NCBI RefSeq assembly: GCF_001905005.1
Contig: NZ_LWKZ01000026.1
Coordinates: forward strand, 248,001-312,000
Source: Streptomyces sp. CB02923
GTDB taxonomy: Bacteria > Actinomycetota > Actinomycetes > Streptomycetales > Streptomycetaceae
Reading direction: 5' to 3'
DNA: 64,000 nucleotides
The first letter of the stretch is position 1, and every line of letters starts with the position of its first letter. The position numbers were made by a program, and so were the translations under genes. Of the stretch, positions 8,563 to 17,375 are shown one piece after another. The notes under the pieces were generated by a model. It was not told where the DNA came from, searched no databases, and saw nothing but the letters and a program-made list of their open reading frames with translations.

Positions 8563-8791
8563 GGGGGCGACGATGCGTACTCGACTCCATAGTGATGGCT
8601 CGCGGAGCCCCGTCAAGGACACTCCGCGAGCAGGGCGCGGTACGGAAACGCTCGGAGGCCGGGTGGTCACGGCAGGCGGACGCGCGGTACAGGTCCGGCC
8701 TCTTGTACGGGGTCGCGCGCTTTGGTACGCCTGGTATCCCCCGCGCGGTCATCGTGGCGGAGCCACCCCGCGTTTCGAAGGACGGCGACGT

Positions 8792-10774
8792 ATGTCGGTC
8801 GGCGACCCGGCGACTGGACCGGGGAACACCACGGACGTGCTGCTCCTCAGCGCCTCGAACTATCCGGCGCTGCCCATCTACCCTTACGCCTTCGTGCAGG
8901 TCTCGGCGGTCGCCGCACGGCACGGCCTGACGACCGAGCGGCTCGATCTGCTGCACACGCCGAAGCACCGGTGGAGAGAGGTGCTGCGGCAGGCCCTGGA
9001 CCGTACGCGGCCACGCGTCATCGGGATCCACCTGCGTCAAGTGGACTCCATCTTCATCTGGAACTACGCTGAGAGCGACCTGCCGGGAGCCCCGGACGTC
9101 GTACGCAACAGCTACTGGCCGGTGGACGACACCGAGGAACTCGTCGTCCTGCTACGTTCTTTGACGGATGTGCCGGTCATGGTGGGCGGATTCGGGTTCT
9201 CCACGCAGCCGCGAGCGCTGATGCGGCGGCTGCGCCCGGACTTCGGAGTGGTCGGCGAGCCGGATGAGGTCATGGCCCGTCTCGACGATGTCCTGGCACA
9301 CCGGAATCCGGCGGACATCGCCAACCTCGTGTACCCCGTGGGCGACGATTGCGCGTTCGGCCCACGGGTATTTCAGCCGCCCGCGGATCACACCGAGTAC
9401 TCCGATGCCGTACTGGACGATCTCTTCGCCTTCTACGGAAAGGACCGGCTCACCGGTCCGGAGGCCGCTCACGTACCGGTCGAGATCCAGCGCGGCTGCC
9501 CGTACCGCTGCTACTTCTGCACCGAGCCGGTGGTCAAAGGCCGACAGCACCGCATCAGGGACCTCGACGTGGTGATGTCCGACATCACCTTTCTGGCCGA
9601 TCGCGGGGTGACCCGGATATGGCTGGTCTGCTCGGAAATCAACATCGGCAGCAATGCGCTGCTCTTCGCGATGGCCGAGCGGATGCGGAGGCTGAACCAG
9701 GGCCGGGACAAGCCCGTGGGCTGGACCTGCTACCTGCTGCCCAACCCGGCACTGGACCGCGACGAGATCCGGATGCTGCTGGAAGCGCATTTCGAGCCCA
9801 GCTGGAACCAGTTCGCCTCCTACCACGACGGCAATCTCAAGCAGACGCGCGTGCCTTACCGGGCCCGGCACGCCGTACAGGCCCAGCTGTACTGGCTGGA
9901 GGAGGAAGAGAAGTTCCGGCGCGACCGCGGACAGCCCGTACCGCCCCGGCGCCTCGACATGTTCCTGGGCAATTCCTATGCCACCGCCGAAACCGTCTCG
10001 ACCACACTGCGTACGGTCAACGAACTGCGTCTCGGCGAACACTTCGACGACTCCCTCATCACGCGCGCGACCCGTCTGTTCGACCTCGGCGGCGGGGTGA
10101 TCGGGGATTCCGGCGACTCCGCCTATTCCGTGGGCCCGCAGGGCCGGCTGGACGAGGTCGACCTGCTCTATCCCACTTTCGGCTATCCGCCGGCGCTGGT
10201 CGCGGAGCTGGGCGGCAACCAGGCCGTCGACGTGTTCTTCGCCTACATCGAGGAAACCTTCCTCTCCCGGGCCTACCGCGCGACGTGCGACTGGCCCGCC
10301 TTTGTGGCCCGCGCGCTGGACTCCGGCACGCTCGTACGGCCGTTCGCGGACGGCGTGGAGACGCTGCTCCGACGCATCCAGGCAGCACCCGCAGCAGTCA
10401 CACCCGCAGCCGCCCCCGCATCCACACCCGCACCCGCGCCCGCACCCGCGCCCGCAGACACCACCGCTCTCGCAGACCTCACACGGTCGCTCGTCGACCT
10501 GGTGGTGAACACCCGCCTGAAGCGGACGCAGGAGATTTTCCGGGAGATCGGCCTGGCCGGGTACTGGAACGACCGTTCCCGCTGGAGCCCGTACGACGTC
10601 TGCTCCGCGCTGGCCCGCGGATTCGAATCGGTCGAGGACTTGTCGCGCACCGTGGAAGACCTGTCGGGCTCCGGGGAGGGATCGGCGGCCCCGCGGCTGG
10701 CCGTGGAGTACTGCGTGTACGACAACAATGTCCTGCTGCGTCCGGACTACACGCGCCTGCTGTTCTCCGACTGA
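8792..10774 (+). CDS. B12-binding-domain radical SAM enzyme
   Basis: 660 residues from an ATG with GAAGGA upstream; the open frame extends further 5' without a better start. Residues ~10-180 look like a cobalamin-binding domain (VMVGGFGFSTQP, FGVVGEPDEV). The radical SAM cluster motif is RGCPYRCYFC (Cys236, Cys240, Cys243). A Pro/Ala-rich linker at about residues 530-555 (encoded at 10381-10460) leads to a C-terminal domain of about 100 residues. Class B radical SAM enzymes methylate unactivated carbons or rearrange rings using an adenosyl radical and methylcobalamin. Divergent from the amidohydrolase, convergent with the amidinotransferase. Product unknown. Confidence 0.88.
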   Translation: MSVGDPATGPGNTTDVLLLSASNYPALPIYPYAFVQVSAVAARHGLTTERLDLLHTPKHRWREVLRQALDRTRPRVIGIHLRQVDSIFIWNYAESDLPGAPDVVRNSYWPVDDTEELVVLLRSLTDVPVMVGGFGFSTQPRALMRRLRPDFGVVGEPDEVMARLDDVLAHRNPADIANLVYPVGDDCAFGPRVFQPPADHTEYSDAVLDDLFAFYGKDRLTGPEAAHVPVEIQRGCPYRCYFCTEPVVKGRQHRIRDLDVVMSDITFLADRGVTRIWLVCSEINIGSNALLFAMAERMRRLNQGRDKPVGWTCYLLPNPALDRDEIRMLLEAHFEPSWNQFASYHDGNLKQTRVPYRARHAVQAQLYWLEEEEKFRRDRGQPVPPRRLDMFLGNSYATAETVSTTLRTVNELRLGEHFDDSLITRATRLFDLGGGVIGDSGDSAYSVGPQGRLDEVDLLYPTFGYPPALVAELGGNQAVDVFFAYIEETFLSRAYRATCDWPAFVARALDSGTLVRPFADGVETLLRRIQAAPAAVTPAAAPASTPAPAPAPAPADTTALADLTRSLVDLVVNTRLKRTQEIFREIGLAGYWNDRSRWSPYDVCSALARGFESVEDLSRTVEDLSGSGEGSAAPRLAVEYCVYDNNVLLRPDYTRLLFSD

Positions 10775-10790
10775 GGCCGCCGGACCGCCC

Positions 10791-11939
10791 TCACGAGGCC
10801 AGATATTTGGCAGGCCCCCCGTCCCGTACCGTGTCGAGGGTCACGCAGTGAAACGATCCGCCGAAGCTGTAGACGTGCCGGAAATCCACCGGTATGCACC
10901 GGAAGCCCCAGGCGGTCAACGCGTCGATGAGCGGCCTTTCCTGCCGCTCCACGACGATGGTCTCCGGGTTGAGGGACAGCACGTTCATGCTCACCCACGG
11001 GCTGCAGAAGTACATCGGCCAGTCCGGCGGCAGCGTCGGGCCGGGCGCCGGAAGAATGTCCCAGCCTTCGAACAGCCGGTGGGGGACGTACCGTTCGGGG
11101 TTCACCAGCAGCTTGCCGGGGGCCAGCGGGGCGAAGGTGGCGTCGATGTGCATGGCGTGCGGGTCATCGGTCTCGACGACCGACACGGTGAACTCCGCTC
11201 CCAGGGCCCGCCGGACCCATGCGATGCCGAACTCATTGGTGACATGACTGCGTTGCACGACGACGTCCTCGCCGAACCGGAGGAAATCGGCGGCGTCGAA
11301 GACCGGCTCGAACTCCGTGACCGCCCATCGCTCCGCGGCGGGGGATTCCGCGCCGCCGGGGGTCCGGTAGAGCTCCTCGGTCAGTTGCGGGCGGGGTGCC
11401 GGCATCCAGCGGGCGCCCCGCCGGAACCAGGATTTGATCAGCGTACGGAAGGCGTCCGCTTCGTGGTACCGGCACCGCCAGGACATGGGCGCCTCGATCA
11501 CGATGTCCCCCACGACCAGCAGCGCGTCCCGCGGCATCCCCGCGTACAGGCCGCCCGCGGACGCCCAGTGCGGAGTCCGGAACGGCCGCTGGTGGCTGAC
11601 GGTGTCGGGCCGCACCACGGTGACGCCCTCGGCCTCCAGGACGTCCGCCAGCGTGTCCAGCTCCTCCTCGGCCGCCTTGAGGTGGGCGGCCGGGAGCGGC
11701 AGCCCGCCCTCCTCCCGGCACAGGCGCCAGGCCGCTTCCGGCACCGTGTACGCCATGGACTCCTGCCAGCCGGGAAACACCCCGCCCGAGAGGGATCCGA
11801 CGACGACCTCACGCAGCGGTTCCCACTCGGTGTACGAGTTGAGCACCACGGCGGACGCGTCGGCCTCCCCACCGAGCGTGCCGTTCGCCCCTGCCGCTGG
11901 TCCCGCTGCTGCCCCGGTTCCTGCCCGTATCCGTTTCAC
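10791..11939 (-). CDS. L-arginine:X amidinotransferase (StrB1/GATM type)
   Basis: 382 residues from a GTG (MKRIRAG) with GGAGGAGCAG upstream. The amidinotransferase signature is complete: VLNSYTEWEPLREVVVG near the N-terminus, HIDATFAPLAPG with the catalytic His, and GGSFHC with the nucleophilic Cys365 in the C-terminal part. Family members move the amidino group from arginine to an amine (glycine in creatine biosynthesis; inosamine phosphate in streptomycin biosynthesis), so the pathway product should carry a guanidine. The ~37-residue extension before NSYTEW is Ala/Gly-rich. It follows the SDR at 12044 with a 104-bp gap on the same strand and overlaps no neighbour. Confidence 0.92.
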   Translation of the reverse strand: MKRIRAGTGAAAGPAAGANGTLGGEADASAVVLNSYTEWEPLREVVVGSLSGGVFPGWQESMAYTVPEAAWRLCREEGGLPLPAAHLKAAEEELDTLADVLEAEGVTVVRPDTVSHQRPFRTPHWASAGGLYAGMPRDALLVVGDIVIEAPMSWRCRYHEADAFRTLIKSWFRRGARWMPAPRPQLTEELYRTPGGAESPAAERWAVTEFEPVFDAADFLRFGEDVVVQRSHVTNEFGIAWVRRALGAEFTVSVVETDDPHAMHIDATFAPLAPGKLLVNPERYVPHRLFEGWDILPAPGPTLPPDWPMYFCSPWVSMNVLSLNPETIVVERQERPLIDALTAWGFRCIPVDFRHVYSFGGSFHCVTLDTVRDGGPAKYLAS

Positions 11940-12043
11940 CTGCTCCTCCGTACGTTTCCGCTGTTTTCCCGGGCGAAAGCCCGGCACCCGGTGCCCGGGA
12001 AGCCGTGCACGAAGGCGCCGCGCGGGGTGCGGCGCGACCGGTT

Positions 12044-12802
12044 TCAGCGGGCGCTGGCCAGTCCGCCCGCCGTCTCGCCACCGTCGATCACGAAGGACTG
12101 GCCGGTGACGAACGCCGCGTCGCGGGAGGCGAGATAGGCGACCAGGGAGGCGATCTCCGCGGGTTCGCCCAAGCGGCGCAGCGGTACCGCCTCGGCCTGT
12201 TCGGCGAGCTGCCGCTCGCTGTACTCGGCCCGCTGCATGGGAGTCAGCACATAGCCCGGACACACCGCGTTCACCCGGACGAGGGGAGCCAGCTCCAGGG
12301 CCATGGTTCTGGTGAGTTCGATGACGCCGGCCTTGCTCGCGTTGTAGGCGGCGTAACCGGGCATGCCCACCGTCCCGCTGGCCGACGCGGTGTTGACGAT
12401 CACTCCGCCGGCCACGTCGACCATGCGGCGGGCCGCTTCCCGGGCCATCAGGAACACGCCGGTGAGGTTCACGCGGAGGGTGCGCTCCCACGCGTCGAGC
12501 GTGGTGTCGAGGAACGGGCTGCGGATGCTGATCCCGGCGTTGTTGCACAGCACGTCGAGTCCGCCCCACTCCTTGTCCACGGTGGCGAACGCCTCGGCCA
12601 CCGCCGCGGCCTCCGACACGTCCGCGTGGAGCAGCAGCTCCACTCCGGGTCCGGTCCCGGCGAGCGCGGCCAGCGCGGCGCGGTCGCGGTCGATGACACC
12701 CAGCCGGTCTCCGTCCCGTGCGAAGCGCCGCGCAATCGAGGCGCCGATGCCCGAGGCTCCGCCGGTGACGAGCACGCGGCGCGGCTGTTCGCTGGCAGAC
12801 AT
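12044..12802 (-). CDS. short-chain dehydrogenase/reductase
   Basis: 252 residues. Cofactor motif TGGASGIG, NNAG motif (CNNAGI), catalytic Ser in the NTASASG strand, and YxxxK in YNASKAG are all present, as in classical NAD(P)-dependent SDRs. The C-terminus ends in the usual SFVIDGG pattern. The ATG is preceded by GGGAGAAG. It lies between the JmjC-type oxygenase (32 bp upstream) and the amidinotransferase on the same strand, so a ketone/alcohol step before or after amidino transfer is plausible. Confidence 0.9.
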   Translation of the reverse strand: MSASEQPRRVLVTGGASGIGASIARRFARDGDRLGVIDRDRAALAALAGTGPGVELLLHADVSEAAAVAEAFATVDKEWGGLDVLCNNAGISIRSPFLDTTLDAWERTLRVNLTGVFLMAREAARRMVDVAGGVIVNTASASGTVGMPGYAAYNASKAGVIELTRTMALELAPLVRVNAVCPGYVLTPMQRAEYSERQLAEQAEAVPLRRLGEPAEIASLVAYLASRDAAFVTGQSFVIDGGETAGGLASAR

Positions 12803-12834
12803 ACGGGCTTCTCCCGCCTCTTCGCGTCTCTCGG

Positions 12835-13911
12835 CTACTGGGGGGCGCTGGGGTCGTTGTGCCGGGAGAAGTTCCCCGAGCGCAGCGCGTCGTACAGCCG
12901 CTTCCCGGTGGATGCCGGGCTGAAGAAGAACCGGGTCGGCTCCTGGCGGTGGAGCAGTCCATGGCCGACGAAGTCGCGGACGGTGCTCCTCCAGTAGGCA
13001 GGCCCGAGCACGGCCAGCAGCCGCAGGTACCGGGCGAGGCCCACGGGCTCTCCGAACCAGTGGTTGATGGAGATGGAAGGGGTGCGCGCGCGGACGTCGT
13101 GCCAGCAGCCGCGCGGCATGTACAGCAGGTCGCCCGGCCCCATCCGTACGTGCCAAAAGCGCACCCGGCCGAGTCGGGGGAACCGCTTCAGGTCCGGGGC
13201 GCCGAGGTCCACCTGGCTGTTCACCAGGTTGTCGGGGAAGGGGTACGCGGCCCGGCTGTCCCGCCACGCCAGCAGCGTGACGTCCTTCTCCCCCCAGACC
13301 TGGCAGAACAGGTTGTCCTTGAGGTCGGAGTGCAGCATCGAGCGCGTGCCGGCCGAGCCGATCCACACCCTGGTGTCCGTGTGGTGCCGTCCGTCGTGCG
13401 GGACGAGAGCGGCGAAATCGTAGTCGGCGGGGTCGAAGATCTCGTGGGCCCGCCGGTAGGCGAGATAGCAGGGTGCGGCGACCGTGGTCGTGAGCATGGT
13501 GTCCACGAACTCGGTGAAGGTGAGCTCCTTCTCGTAGAACCGCTGGTCCCTGGGCAGGAGTACGCCCGTATCGGGCAGTCCGACCAGGGCGGTCACGCGT
13601 CGCGCACCGTGGCGGCTACGGAGCTCGGCCGGGCTCCAGGTGGCCAGTGCGCCCCAGCCGTCCGTCAGCCCGGTGCAGAGCACGGGCCCGGAACGGTCGG
13701 CGACGGTCCGGCGCAGGGCGTCCACGTCGCCGGAGGCGATGCGTCGTACCGGCAGCACGGTCAGTCCGGCCGCTCGCATCCGTTCCCCGGGGGCCTGCCC
13801 GTCGTCGCGTGCCGCCGGACCGTCACCCGTTTGCTGAAGTCGACCCATGAGGCGCCACCATTCACGCGTGTTCGATACGGGTCTCTCTGCCCGGGTCCGG
13901 CAACCGGACAT
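12835..13911 (-). CDS. JmjC/cupin-8-type Fe(II)/2-oxoglutarate oxygenase
   Basis: 358 residues from the ATG MSGCRTRAER, chosen because GGAGACAGGAG precedes it; internal starts at 13848 (MGRLQQ) and further in are possible. An HxD pair in SMLHSDLKDN and a distal His in MPRGCWHDV, on either side of a double-stranded beta-helix core, match JmjC/cupin-8 hydroxylases. Members oxidise amino acids, peptides or small molecules. First gene of a minus-strand group that continues into the SDR and amidinotransferase. The C-terminal ~70 residues (after INHWFGEP) form a helical extension. Confidence 0.82.
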   Translation of the reverse strand: MSGCRTRAERPVSNTREWWRLMGRLQQTGDGPAARDDGQAPGERMRAAGLTVLPVRRIASGDVDALRRTVADRSGPVLCTGLTDGWGALATWSPAELRSRHGARRVTALVGLPDTGVLLPRDQRFYEKELTFTEFVDTMLTTTVAAPCYLAYRRAHEIFDPADYDFAALVPHDGRHHTDTRVWIGSAGTRSMLHSDLKDNLFCQVWGEKDVTLLAWRDSRAAYPFPDNLVNSQVDLGAPDLKRFPRLGRVRFWHVRMGPGDLLYMPRGCWHDVRARTPSISINHWFGEPVGLARYLRLLAVLGPAYWRSTVRDFVGHGLLHRQEPTRFFFSPASTGKRLYDALRSGNFSRHNDPSAPQ

Positions 13912-14342
13912 CTCCTGTCTCCGCCAATGGCTCTCCGACGGGCGCGCTTCCTCACTTGGTAAACGACAGTCCCCGTGCTGCATAGGGCCGGGGTCGATTC
14001 GGTGACGGCGGCCATCCGATTCCGAGCCGACGCCGCCCGCTCCGACACCACGTTCAACTCGACGTTCGTTCCATACCGCGCCGACCATTCACGCACGGGG
14101 CGCCCAGGTGAAATCCCGCACCACACCGGCCTCTTGAGCCGCGCGCCCGCCCGTGGGCGCCCGCACGCCGAATTCGGTCAGCGGCGGTACACTGCCCCGG
14201 CAGCCTCTTGGTGGTGGTGTCCGGCAGCCGGCCGGCCGAATCCTCGCCGACGGCCCGGGACCGGGCACCTCTGGATCGTGCGGGAGACCAGGACATACCC
14301 CCAACCGGATCCATGAAGCGATTCATGAAAGCGAGAGGCCCG
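13912..14342. other. divergent intergenic region (431 bp)
   Basis: This region separates the minus-strand oxygenase group from the plus-strand oxygenase gene and must hold promoters for both. Short direct repeats ATGAAGCG/ATGAAAGCG lie next to the right-hand start (14312-14336). I see no coding pattern, RNA gene or convincing -10/-35 pair. Confidence 0.6.
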
Positions 14343-15209
14343 ATGACCGAGAGCACGGAATCCGGTGCCGTCGCCACACTGCACGGGACCGTCCACCCCG
14401 ACGCGTACTTCCGCTTCGAAGAGAGAAAAGCACTCGACTGGAACCTGTGGTCCGACGTCCTCCGCGGCGACATCACCGGGGCCATCTTCCGCGGCGTACT
14501 GAGTGCCCCGGTGTGCGAGCGGATCTGCCGGAACTTCTGGTCCAGCCCGGTCCTGAAACGCCGTGCCGACGGTTTGCCGTCCCACGGCAGAGGATTCGTC
14601 GGCGCGTCCATCGTCTCCCTGGACCTGGACACGTACCTGGACGAGTCCGAGCGGATCCGCGCCGATGTCGGCGCGCTCTTCGACGGCACCGAGGACGCCC
14701 TCGCGTCTCTGCTGGACGACTACGGCGACCACCTCGCCGCCCGCGGCTGCCGGCTCCGCCTCGCGGAACACCGGGGCAGGCGGGCCCAGATGTTCAAGAT
14801 GCGCTCCTGGCGGAACACCGGGCCCTTCGTTCTCGTACCGCACGATGACGCCAGTGTGATGCGATCCCCGCACCTCGCGGGATTCGAGGCCGGTGAGGTC
14901 GCGCGGGTGGTCGGGGTCGCCGCCTGTGTGGAGAACGGGGCCGGCGGTGAACTCCATTACTGGAACATCACTCCCGACCGGGACTCCCGCGACTCCCTGG
15001 GTTTCCGGTACGACAGCGTCGGCTACCCCCTGGAATCCCTACGGGATTTCCGGAAGCTCACCGTGCCCGTCCAGGTGGGTGACGTCTACGTCTTCGACTC
15101 CTCCAAAGTGCACGCCGTCGGCCGCAAACTCGACGATACGGACAATCGCTCCACCGTTCTCTGGAGCATGGGATTCCTCGACGCGAACACCGTCCTGCAC
15201 TGGGCCTGA
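14343..15209 (+). CDS. 2-oxoglutarate/Fe(II) oxygenase-like protein
   Basis: 288 residues from the ATG MTESTESG, with GCGAGAGG upstream; an ATG at 14313 is the alternative. The core shows VLVPHDDASV (an H-x-D candidate), GGELHYWN as in prolyl-hydroxylase-like folds, and a distal SKVHAVGR with His, followed by RSTVLW. This order (HxD, then GGEL, then H and R) fits a mononuclear iron 2-oxoglutarate oxygenase. It is the fourth candidate iron oxygenase in 14 kb. Head gene of a plus-strand group with the GT4 glycosyltransferase 75 bp downstream. Confidence 0.7.
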   Translation: MTESTESGAVATLHGTVHPDAYFRFEERKALDWNLWSDVLRGDITGAIFRGVLSAPVCERICRNFWSSPVLKRRADGLPSHGRGFVGASIVSLDLDTYLDESERIRADVGALFDGTEDALASLLDDYGDHLAARGCRLRLAEHRGRRAQMFKMRSWRNTGPFVLVPHDDASVMRSPHLAGFEAGEVARVVGVAACVENGAGGELHYWNITPDRDSRDSLGFRYDSVGYPLESLRDFRKLTVPVQVGDVYVFDSSKVHAVGRKLDDTDNRSTVLWSMGFLDANTVLHWA

Positions 15210-15284
15210 CCGCCCCTGCCCCACCGCTTGACGTCGACACGGCCGCCGAGCTCCGCGAGTACGAACTGACGGGGTGAAGTCCCC

Positions 15285-16427
15285 ATGCGGATCGCCTATC
15301 TGCACGCGTGCGAAATTCCTTCGGTCTTCGCCAACGGAGTTCATGTGATGCGCATGTGTGACGCCTTCGCGGACGCGGGGCACGACATCACTCTCTACGC
15401 GGGGCCGGGAACCACGCCCGCCGAGGACGTCCATGCGTACTACGGCACCCGCAACCGCTTCCCGGTGCGCATCTTCGCCGCTCCCCGGATCCCGCTGCTC
15501 GGCCGCTGGCTCCGGGCCTGGCGGATCCGCCGGGCCGTGCGGCGCTCCGGTGGCGTCGATCTCCTCTACGGCAGGGACCTGTACGCGCTGCTCGGGTCGG
15601 CGGGCCTGGCGCCGCTCGTCTACGAAACCCACCTCCTCAGGCCCGGCAGGGGCCAACGCCTGGTCGAGCGGCTGCTGTTCCGGGTGCGAGGGCTGCGCCG
15701 CGTGGTGACCACCACCCAGGCGCTCGCCGATGACTACCGCCGCACCGTCCCCCGGCTGCGACGGCCCGGCGGGCCCGAGATGGTGACCGCCTCCGACTGC
15801 GCCGACCTCCCCCCGGACACCGGGCCGACGGCGACGCTGCCGGGGCGGCCGGACGCGCTGAAGGTGGGGTACGTCGGGCACCTCTACCCGGGCCGGGGCA
15901 TCGACGTCATCCTCGCGCTGGCCGCCGCCCTGCCCGATGCCGACTTCCACCTCGTCGGCGGCACGGACGAGGACCTGGCCCACTGGCGGAGCCGACGCCT
16001 CCCGCCCCATGTGCACTTCCACGGCCACCGCCCGCCCTCCCAACTGCACCCCTACTACCGCGCGTTCGACCTCGTCCTCGCCCCCTACCAACGACGCGTC
16101 GCCTGCGCCGGCGGCGTCGGGGACATCAGCCGCTGGGTCTCGCCGATGAAGCTGTTCGAGTACATGTCGCACGGCAAGGCGATCATCGCCTCCGACCTGC
16201 CGGTGCTCAAGGAGATCCTGACGGACGGCGTCAACTGTGTGCTCTGCCCGCCCGACGACGTCGCGGCCTGGACGGCGGCTCTCAAGCGCCTGGCCGACAC
16301 CCCCGGCGAGCGTGCGTCCTTGGGCCGGACGGCCGAACGGCAACTGCGCAGGGATTACACCTGGCGGGCCCGCGTGGACCGCGTCCTGCCCCGCCCGGAC
16401 AGCGCTCCCGTACGCGGGAGCAGCTGA
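15285..16427 (+). CDS. GT4-type (GT-B) glycosyltransferase
   Basis: 380 residues. N-terminal Rossmann domain opens MRIAYLHACE; the C-terminal half has VGYVGHLYPGRGID and the donor-binding region SPMKLFEYMSHGKAIIASD with a Glu-x7-Glu-like arrangement, typical of retaining family 4 enzymes. It would transfer a sugar from a nucleotide-sugar donor. The TGA overlaps the next gene's ATG by one base, so it is coupled to the epimerase that may supply its donor. Not closely similar to tunD at 23007. Confidence 0.88.
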   Translation: MRIAYLHACEIPSVFANGVHVMRMCDAFADAGHDITLYAGPGTTPAEDVHAYYGTRNRFPVRIFAAPRIPLLGRWLRAWRIRRAVRRSGGVDLLYGRDLYALLGSAGLAPLVYETHLLRPGRGQRLVERLLFRVRGLRRVVTTTQALADDYRRTVPRLRRPGGPEMVTASDCADLPPDTGPTATLPGRPDALKVGYVGHLYPGRGIDVILALAAALPDADFHLVGGTDEDLAHWRSRRLPPHVHFHGHRPPSQLHPYYRAFDLVLAPYQRRVACAGGVGDISRWVSPMKLFEYMSHGKAIIASDLPVLKEILTDGVNCVLCPPDDVAAWTAALKRLADTPGERASLGRTAERQLRRDYTWRARVDRVLPRPDSAPVRGSS

Positions 16428-17356
16428 TGCGGGCGGTCGTGACCGGCGCGGCCGGCTTCATCGGCTCGCACCTGTGCGACCACCTGCTGGCCGCCGGAGA
16501 CACCGTCATCGGCATCGACGCGCTCACCGACTACTACGACCCGACGCGCAAGCAGCGCAATCTGGCCGATGCGCGCCGCTCCCCGGCCTTCTCCTTCCAC
16601 CCCGTCGATGTGCTGGGCCCGCAGCTCGACGCCCTGCTCGACGACGTGGACGCCGTCTACCACCTGGCCGGGCAGCCGGGTGTACGGCCCTCCTGGGGGC
16701 AGGAGTTCGCGCTCTACACCAGCCGCAATGTGCTGGCCACGCAGCGCCTGCTGGAGGCCGTACGCGACCGTCCGCTCCGCAAGTTCGTCCACGCCTCCAG
16801 CTCTTCGGTCTACGGTGATGCCCACCGCTTCCCGACACCGGAGACCGCCTGCCCGCGCCCGGTGTCACCGTACGGCGTGACCAAACTCGCCGCCGATCAC
16901 CTGTGCGAGCTGTACCGCACGACGTACGGCGTGCCCACGGCGTCCCTGCGGCTGTTCTCCGTCTACGGCCCACGCCAGCGCCCCGACATGGCCTTCGCCC
17001 GCCTCTTCGCCGCCGCGTCCGGGGGGCCGCCGTTCCCCCTCTACGGCGACGGCGGGCAGACCCGCGACTTCACCTACGTACAGGATGTCGTCTCGGCCAT
17101 GCGGGACGCCGCCTGTTCCCGCTTCACCGGGATCGCCAACCTCGGCTGCGGGCGGCCGGTGTCCATGCGGCAGGCGATCACCATCGTCGAGCGGATCGCC
17201 GGGCCGGTCGTCCTCGACCGGCGGCCCGCCCCGCCCGGCGACGCCCGGCACACCGGCGCGGACATCACCGTCGCCGCCCGCGGGTTCGGCTTCCGGCCCC
17301 GCACCCGGCTGGAGAACGGGCTGGCGGCGATGGTCGCCGAATTGGTGAGACCGTGA
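16427..17356 (+). CDS. NAD-dependent nucleotide-sugar epimerase/dehydratase
   Basis: 309 residues. Extended SDR: GAAGFIGSH cofactor motif at residue ~7, DALTDYYDP acidic segment, HASSSSVYG with the active-site Ser, and SPYGVTK with the YxxxK pair. The Asp-Tyr-Tyr segment after beta-2 recalls UDP-glucuronate/UDP-glucose 4-epimerases. Acts on a nucleotide sugar in the cytoplasm, probably preparing the donor for the overlapping glycosyltransferase. It ends 19 bp from the convergent second TauD gene. Confidence 0.87.
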   Translation: MRAVVTGAAGFIGSHLCDHLLAAGDTVIGIDALTDYYDPTRKQRNLADARRSPAFSFHPVDVLGPQLDALLDDVDAVYHLAGQPGVRPSWGQEFALYTSRNVLATQRLLEAVRDRPLRKFVHASSSSVYGDAHRFPTPETACPRPVSPYGVTKLAADHLCELYRTTYGVPTASLRLFSVYGPRQRPDMAFARLFAAASGGPPFPLYGDGGQTRDFTYVQDVVSAMRDAACSRFTGIANLGCGRPVSMRQAITIVERIAGPVVLDRRPAPPGDARHTGADITVAARGFGFRPRTRLENGLAAMVAELVRP

Positions 17357-17375
17357 AGCCGTGGCTGATCCGGCA

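Noticed and set aside
10381..10462. Possible CRISPR-like or tandem array
   Set aside because: It is a coding Pro/Ala linker with irregular units inside the radical SAM gene, without spacers.
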